DNA of 10,440 nucleotides from Psychroflexus sp. (lineage in GTDB: Bacteria > Bacteroidota > Bacteroidia > Flavobacteriales > Flavobacteriaceae). Location of the stretch: NCBI GenBank assembly GCA_003565575.1, contig PXBV01000212.1:1-10440 (forward strand), read 5' to 3'. The translations under genes and the position numbers were made by a program. Shown here piece by piece: positions 7,769 to 10,440 of this stretch (position 1 is its first letter; each line of letters begins with the position of its first letter). The notes under the pieces are model-generated. The model was not told the DNA's origin, ran no database searches, and saw only the letters and a list, made by a program, of their open reading frames with translations.

Positions 7769-7826
7769 AACTTATATTTTTATATAAACATCAATTAATA
7801 TGCCATATAAGGAAATTTTAAATTTA

Positions 7827-7985
7827 TCAGTGATTATCAGCGTTTTTATCAAAACCATAAGGACAATGCTTACACCCACTTTTGCAACAATAACCTCTTT
7901 TTAAATGGTATTGTTCAGTAAAACATTTATAACCATCCTTTGTTAAATAAAAATCTCCTTCTTCTATAGGAATTGGTTTTATCAT
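7827..7985 (-). CDS. Small cysteine-rich protein, DUF5522-type
   Basis: This 52-residue reading frame runs from ATG (complement of 7983-7985) to TGA (complement of 7827-7829). An in-frame TGA six bases upstream (complement of 7989-7991) fixes the start, as no earlier one is possible. The protein opens MIKPIPIEEGDFYLTKDG and carries GYCCKSGCKHCPYG at residues 31-44, with cysteines C33, C34, C38 and C41 beside H40. I recognise this as the signature of the small DUF5522 family, found as stand-alone proteins in Bacteroidota. The function is unknown to me. The clustered cysteines and histidine suggest metal or Fe-S binding, which is inference. It is divergent from the PLP-enzyme gene (77 nt between starts) and upstream of the DUF4136 lipoprotein gene. 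Only the motif and clean frame support it, but the motif is distinctive. Confidence 0.8.
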   Translation of the reverse strand: MIKPIPIEEGDFYLTKDGYKCFTEQYHLKRGYCCKSGCKHCPYGFDKNADNH

Positions 7986-8007
7986 AATTCAATAAAATTA
8001 ATTACAC

Positions 8008-8041
8008 TTTGGTAAAATTCAAAAATAAGGCATTAATTTTG
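8008..8041 (+). promoter_or_regulatory. Candidate Bacteroidota-type promoter for the PLP enzyme-lipoprotein-hemL operon
   Basis: TTTG at 8008-8011 and TAATTTTG at 8034-8041 fit the -33 TTTG / -7 TAnnTTTG consensus reported for Bacteroides and Flavobacterium. The 22-nt spacer is at the long end of the reported range. Transcription would begin near 8048, some 15 nt before the ATG at 8063. The region is AT-rich, so chance matches are possible. Confidence 0.4.
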
Positions 8042-8062
8042 AATTTAATTTCACATGGTTTT

Positions 8063-8995
8063 ATGTCATCGTCCTTTTTCTTACAAAATTTCACTTCCAA
8101 AATAGATTTTATCGTAGAAATAAATAGTGTCAAACTCTACCTCAAAAGAGAAGATTTAATTCACCCCATAATTTCTGGTAATAAGTTTAGAAAATTAAAG
8201 TACAATTTACTTGAAGTTGAATCTTTTGCAAAAGCTCAAGTTTTAAGCTTTGGAGGTGCTTATTCCAATCATATAGCAGCTACTGCGGAGGCTTGTTTCT
8301 TATTAAATATTCCTTCAATTGGAATTATACGAGGTGAAGAATTAGCCGATGACTTAGCCAACACCTTAAGCACGAATCCTACCTTGAAGTATGCTCACCA
8401 AAAAGGCATGCAACTTAAGTTTGTGACTAGAGCCGACTACAGACTTAAAGAAAAAATGCCCATTGTACAAGAAATGATAAAGAATGAACCTTCATTACAC
8501 ATCATTCCAGAAGGAGGTACAAACTCACTTGCTATCAAAGGATGTAAAGAAATTTTGAATACAGCAGAAAATTATGACTTTATTTGCTCATCTGTAGGCA
8601 CTGGTGGAACTTTGGCAGGACTTATTGAAGCTTCAAACTCTAATCAAAGCTGCATCGGCTTTAGCGCATTAAAGGGAGATTTCCTAAAGGAAGAACTTGC
8701 GAAATGGACTTCAAAAACCAACTGGAAGTTGAAAACAGATTATCATTTTGGCGGTTATGCCAAAGTTAATAATACTTTGATAGAATTCATTAACAACTTT
8801 AAAGACACTTATCATATTCAACTTGACCCCATCTATACTGGAAAGATGATTTATGGTATTTTTGAAATGATGCAAACAGGCTATTTTCCTAAAAATACTT
8901 GTATTTTAGCAATTCATACTGGGGGATTACAAAGTATACAGAGTATGAATAAAACTTTAAAGCAAAAAGGCTTACAAACTATAAATTATCAATGA
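8063..8995 (+). CDS. PLP-dependent enzyme, D-cysteine desulfhydrase / ACC deaminase family
   Basis: This is a fold-type II pyridoxal-phosphate enzyme of the family that includes 1-aminocyclopropane-1-carboxylate deaminase and D-cysteine desulfhydrase. With the ATG at 8063 it has 310 residues. It shows KREDLIHPIISGNKFRK with the PLP lysine at K41, GGAYSNH (S68-H70), the phosphate-binding loop GTGGT (179-183), DPIYTGKM and HTGGLQS near the end. The frame is open further upstream to a TTG at 8009, but the 18 extra residues do not look like the family N-terminus. That TTG also sits in a likely promoter element, so 8063 is preferred. Family members deaminate or desulfhydrate small amino acids, and the true substrate cannot be told from sequence. 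It is likely cytoplasmic. Its TGA overlaps the ATG of the next gene (ATGA), indicating translational coupling to the glucosaminidase lipoprotein gene. Confidence 0.85.
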   Translation: MSSSFFLQNFTSKIDFIVEINSVKLYLKREDLIHPIISGNKFRKLKYNLLEVESFAKAQVLSFGGAYSNHIAATAEACFLLNIPSIGIIRGEELADDLANTLSTNPTLKYAHQKGMQLKFVTRADYRLKEKMPIVQEMIKNEPSLHIIPEGGTNSLAIKGCKEILNTAENYDFICSSVGTGGTLAGLIEASNSNQSCIGFSALKGDFLKEELAKWTSKTNWKLKTDYHFGGYAKVNNTLIEFINNFKDTYHIQLDPIYTGKMIYGIFEMMQTGYFPKNTCILAIHTGGLQSIQSMNKTLKQKGLQTINYQ

Positions 8996-9822
8996 AAAAA
9001 ATTCTAGCCCTTAGTTTTTTATCCATTTTTTTAATTAGCTCATGCGGAAGCTCTAAAAGAGCTAAGAAAAGCAGTACAAAACAACCAGATAGAGAAATTG
9101 TCAAACCAAGTCCATCTCTAGATATAGAAGGTAAAACCACAAAAACCACTGTTAACAATAACGACAATTCTACTGTTTTAAGTCCTGTAGAAGCTTATAT
9201 TCAAAACTATAAAGAAATTGCTCAAGAAGAAATGCGTCTTTATGGAATTCCAGCAAGTATAAAAATTGCTCAAGGCATTTTAGAATCTGGTGCTGGAAGC
9301 GGAAATCTTACTTCACGTTCCAACAATCATTTTGGCATCAAGTGCAATGGTTGGACAGGAGAAAAGGTTTATCATGATGATGATGAAGCTCAAGAATGCT
9401 TCAGAAAATATAGTGACGCTAGGTATTCTTTTAGAGACCATTCCTTGTTTTTGTTTGAGAGGCAGCGCTATGCATTTTTGTTTGATTATGAACAAAATGA
9501 CTACAAATCTTGGGCTCGAGGCTTAAGGAAGGCAGGTTATGCTACAGATCCTAAATATCCAGAAAAACTAATTAGTTTAATTGAACGCTATCAGCTTTAT
9601 AATTATGATTCCCAAACCAAAGATAAGCCCAAAAAACCAGCATTAAGCAATGCAAAAAGGGGTTTGGATGATGCTACGGGAATGTATAAAGTACAAAGGG
9701 GAGATACACTTTATAATATTTCTCAAAAATTCGATATTAGTGTGGAGGAATTAAAACTAATTAATAAATTGAAATCTGATAATATTCAAATAGACCAACA
9801 ACTAAAAGTAAAAAAATATTAG
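8992..9822 (+). CDS. Glucosaminidase (GH73-like) lipoprotein with C-terminal LysM
   Basis: This is a predicted peptidoglycan hydrolase cleaving N-acetylglucosaminyl bonds in the cell wall. Of 276 residues, 1-18 ([18 protein letters not shown]) are a lipoprotein signal peptide with acylated C18. Residues 19-65 are a polar, Lys/Ser/Asn/Thr-rich linker. About 66-205 form the glucosaminidase domain, with [20 protein letters not shown] (likely catalytic E98), [22 protein letters not shown] and [17 protein letters not shown] single LysM domain that binds glycan occupies 231-276 ([16 protein letters not shown]). The basic, non-acidic residues after C18 suggest an anchor facing the periplasm. The start overlaps the stop of the preceding PLP-enzyme gene, and hemL begins one base after its stop, so all three are likely one transcript. 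All family motifs are intact. Its role in growth or division is not specified by the sequence. Confidence 0.9.
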   Translation: MKKILALSFLSIFLISSCGSSKRAKKSSTKQPDREIVKPSPSLDIEGKTTKTTVNNNDNSTVLSPVEAYIQNYKEIAQEEMRLYGIPASIKIAQGILESGAGSGNLTSRSNNHFGIKCNGWTGEKVYHDDDEAQECFRKYSDARYSFRDHSLFLFERQRYAFLFDYEQNDYKSWARGLRKAGYATDPKYPEKLISLIERYQLYNYDSQTKDKPKKPALSNAKRGLDDATGMYKVQRGDTLYNISQKFDISVEELKLINKLKSDNIQIDQQLKVKKY

Positions 9823-9823
9823 T

Positions 9824-10440
9824 ATGATTTATAAGCGAAGTAGTGCCTTGTTTGATGAAGCAAAAAAATATATTCCTGGTGGCGTAAACTCTCCAGTGAG
9901 AGCTTTTAATGCTGTTGGAGGAGATCCTATTTTTGTAAAAAAAGCAAAGGGAGCTTACTTGTATGATGAAGACGGTAACAAAATTATTGACTATATATCT
10001 TCCTGGGGACCTATGATTTTGGGTCATGCACATCCAGACGTTGTAAATGCATTGATTGAGAAAACAAAAGACGGCACATCTTATGGAATTCCTACAGAAT
10101 TAGAAACTAAAATTGCAAAATTAGCAGTAGAAATGGTTCCTGGAATTGACAAAATCAGATTTGTTAACAGTGGTACAGAAGCATGTATGAGTGCTGTAAG
10201 ACTAGCAAGAGGTTACACAAAAAAAGATAAAATCATAAAATTTGCAGGTTGTTATCACGGACATAGTGACTCTTTCCTAATTCAAGCTGGAAGTGGTGGC
10301 GCCACTTTTGGAGAACCTAACTCACCAGGAGTTACTAAAGGTACAGCTAAAGATACTTTACTAGCCAACTACAATGACTTAGAAAGTGTAAAAACGCTTA
10401 TTGAGCAGAACAAAGGTGACATCGCCTGTATAATTTTAGA
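9824..10440 (+). CDS. hemL: HemL, glutamate-1-semialdehyde 2,1-aminomutase, N-terminal part (3' end outside window)
   Basis: HemL converts glutamate 1-semialdehyde to 5-aminolevulinate, the committed C5-pathway precursor of haem and other tetrapyrroles. It is a cytoplasmic class-III aminotransferase-fold PLP enzyme. The frame starts at ATG 9824 and stays open to the right edge, giving 205 complete codons, about half of a protein usually near 430 residues. Conserved segments are [20 protein letters not shown] near the start, [38 protein letters not shown] with S116-A120 in the cofactor-binding turn, and GCYHGHSD with Y144 (stacks on the PLP ring in the family). The PLP lysine is beyond the window. 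The start is one base after the glucosaminidase stop codon, with no room for its own promoter, so it should be expressed from the upstream operon. Confidence 0.96.
   Translation, partial: MIYKRSSALFDEAKKYIPGGVNSPVRAFNAVGGDPIFVKKAKGAYLYDEDGNKIIDYISSWGPMILGHAHPDVVNALIEKTKDGTSYGIPTELETKIAKLAVEMVPGIDKIRFVNSGTEACMSAVRLARGYTKKDKIIKFAGCYHGHSDSFLIQAGSGGATFGEPNSPGVTKGTAKDTLLANYNDLESVKTLIEQNKGDIACIIL

Noticed and set aside
7798..7808. Short palindrome ATATGCCATAT before the DUF4136 gene
   Set aside because: Five-base AT-rich arms are expected by chance in this composition. No promoter match or second copy supports a role.
9761..10033. - strand open frame across the glucosaminidase-hemL junction
   Set aside because: It is antisense to the LysM domain and to the conserved hemL N-terminus, so it is not a gene.
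1..10440. Defence system, prophage, CRISPR array, insertion sequence, tRNA or rRNA genes
   Set aside because: I saw no regularly spaced repeats, transposase or integrase motifs, tRNA-like cloverleaf or rRNA sequence on either strand. All long frames are metabolic, envelope or transcription genes.

Overview
The window is AT-rich, densely coded bacterial chromosome. It most likely comes from a member of the Bacteroidota, probably a flavobacterium-like or cytophaga-like lineage. The reasons are the protein flavour of HemL and GlgB, a DUF4136 lipoprotein, weak or absent Shine-Dalgarno sequences, and one promoter-like pair resembling the Bacteroidota form (TTTG / TAnnTTTG). This assignment rests on recognising family sequences by eye, not on a search. 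Nothing looks like a phage, transposon, CRISPR array or defence island. The region reads as ordinary core and metabolic genome with a few points worth checking.

Block 1 (1-6599, + strand) is an alpha-glucan locus. It holds the 3' end of glgE (maltosyltransferase), a stand-alone maltokinase, glgB (branching enzyme, overlapping the maltokinase gene by 23 nt) and a cytoplasmic GH31 alpha-glucosidase. Together they describe the GlgE route: maltose is phosphorylated by maltokinase, GlgE adds the maltosyl unit to a linear alpha-1,4-glucan, GlgB branches it, and the GH31 enzyme probably trims or recycles malto-oligosaccharides. Trehalose synthase, which would feed maltose in, is not in the window and may lie upstream. 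A hairpin at 6606-6637 separates this block from the convergent genes that follow.

Block 2 (6641-7985, - strand) has three small genes. In transcription order they are a 52-residue cysteine-rich DUF5522-type protein, a DUF4136 lipoprotein, and a Gre-like RNA-polymerase factor whose coiled coil is short and lacks the usual GreA/GreB tip motif. A strong hairpin at 7162-7198 lies between the lipoprotein gene and the Gre-like gene.

Block 3 (8063-10440, + strand) is a tightly packed operon. It contains a PLP enzyme of the D-cysteine desulfhydrase/ACC deaminase family, a glucosaminidase-LysM lipoprotein (ATGA overlap) and the first half of hemL (1-nt gap), which runs off the right edge. The region between blocks 2 and 3 is a short divergent promoter region (7986-8062). 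No stretch over 300 bases lacks a gene.
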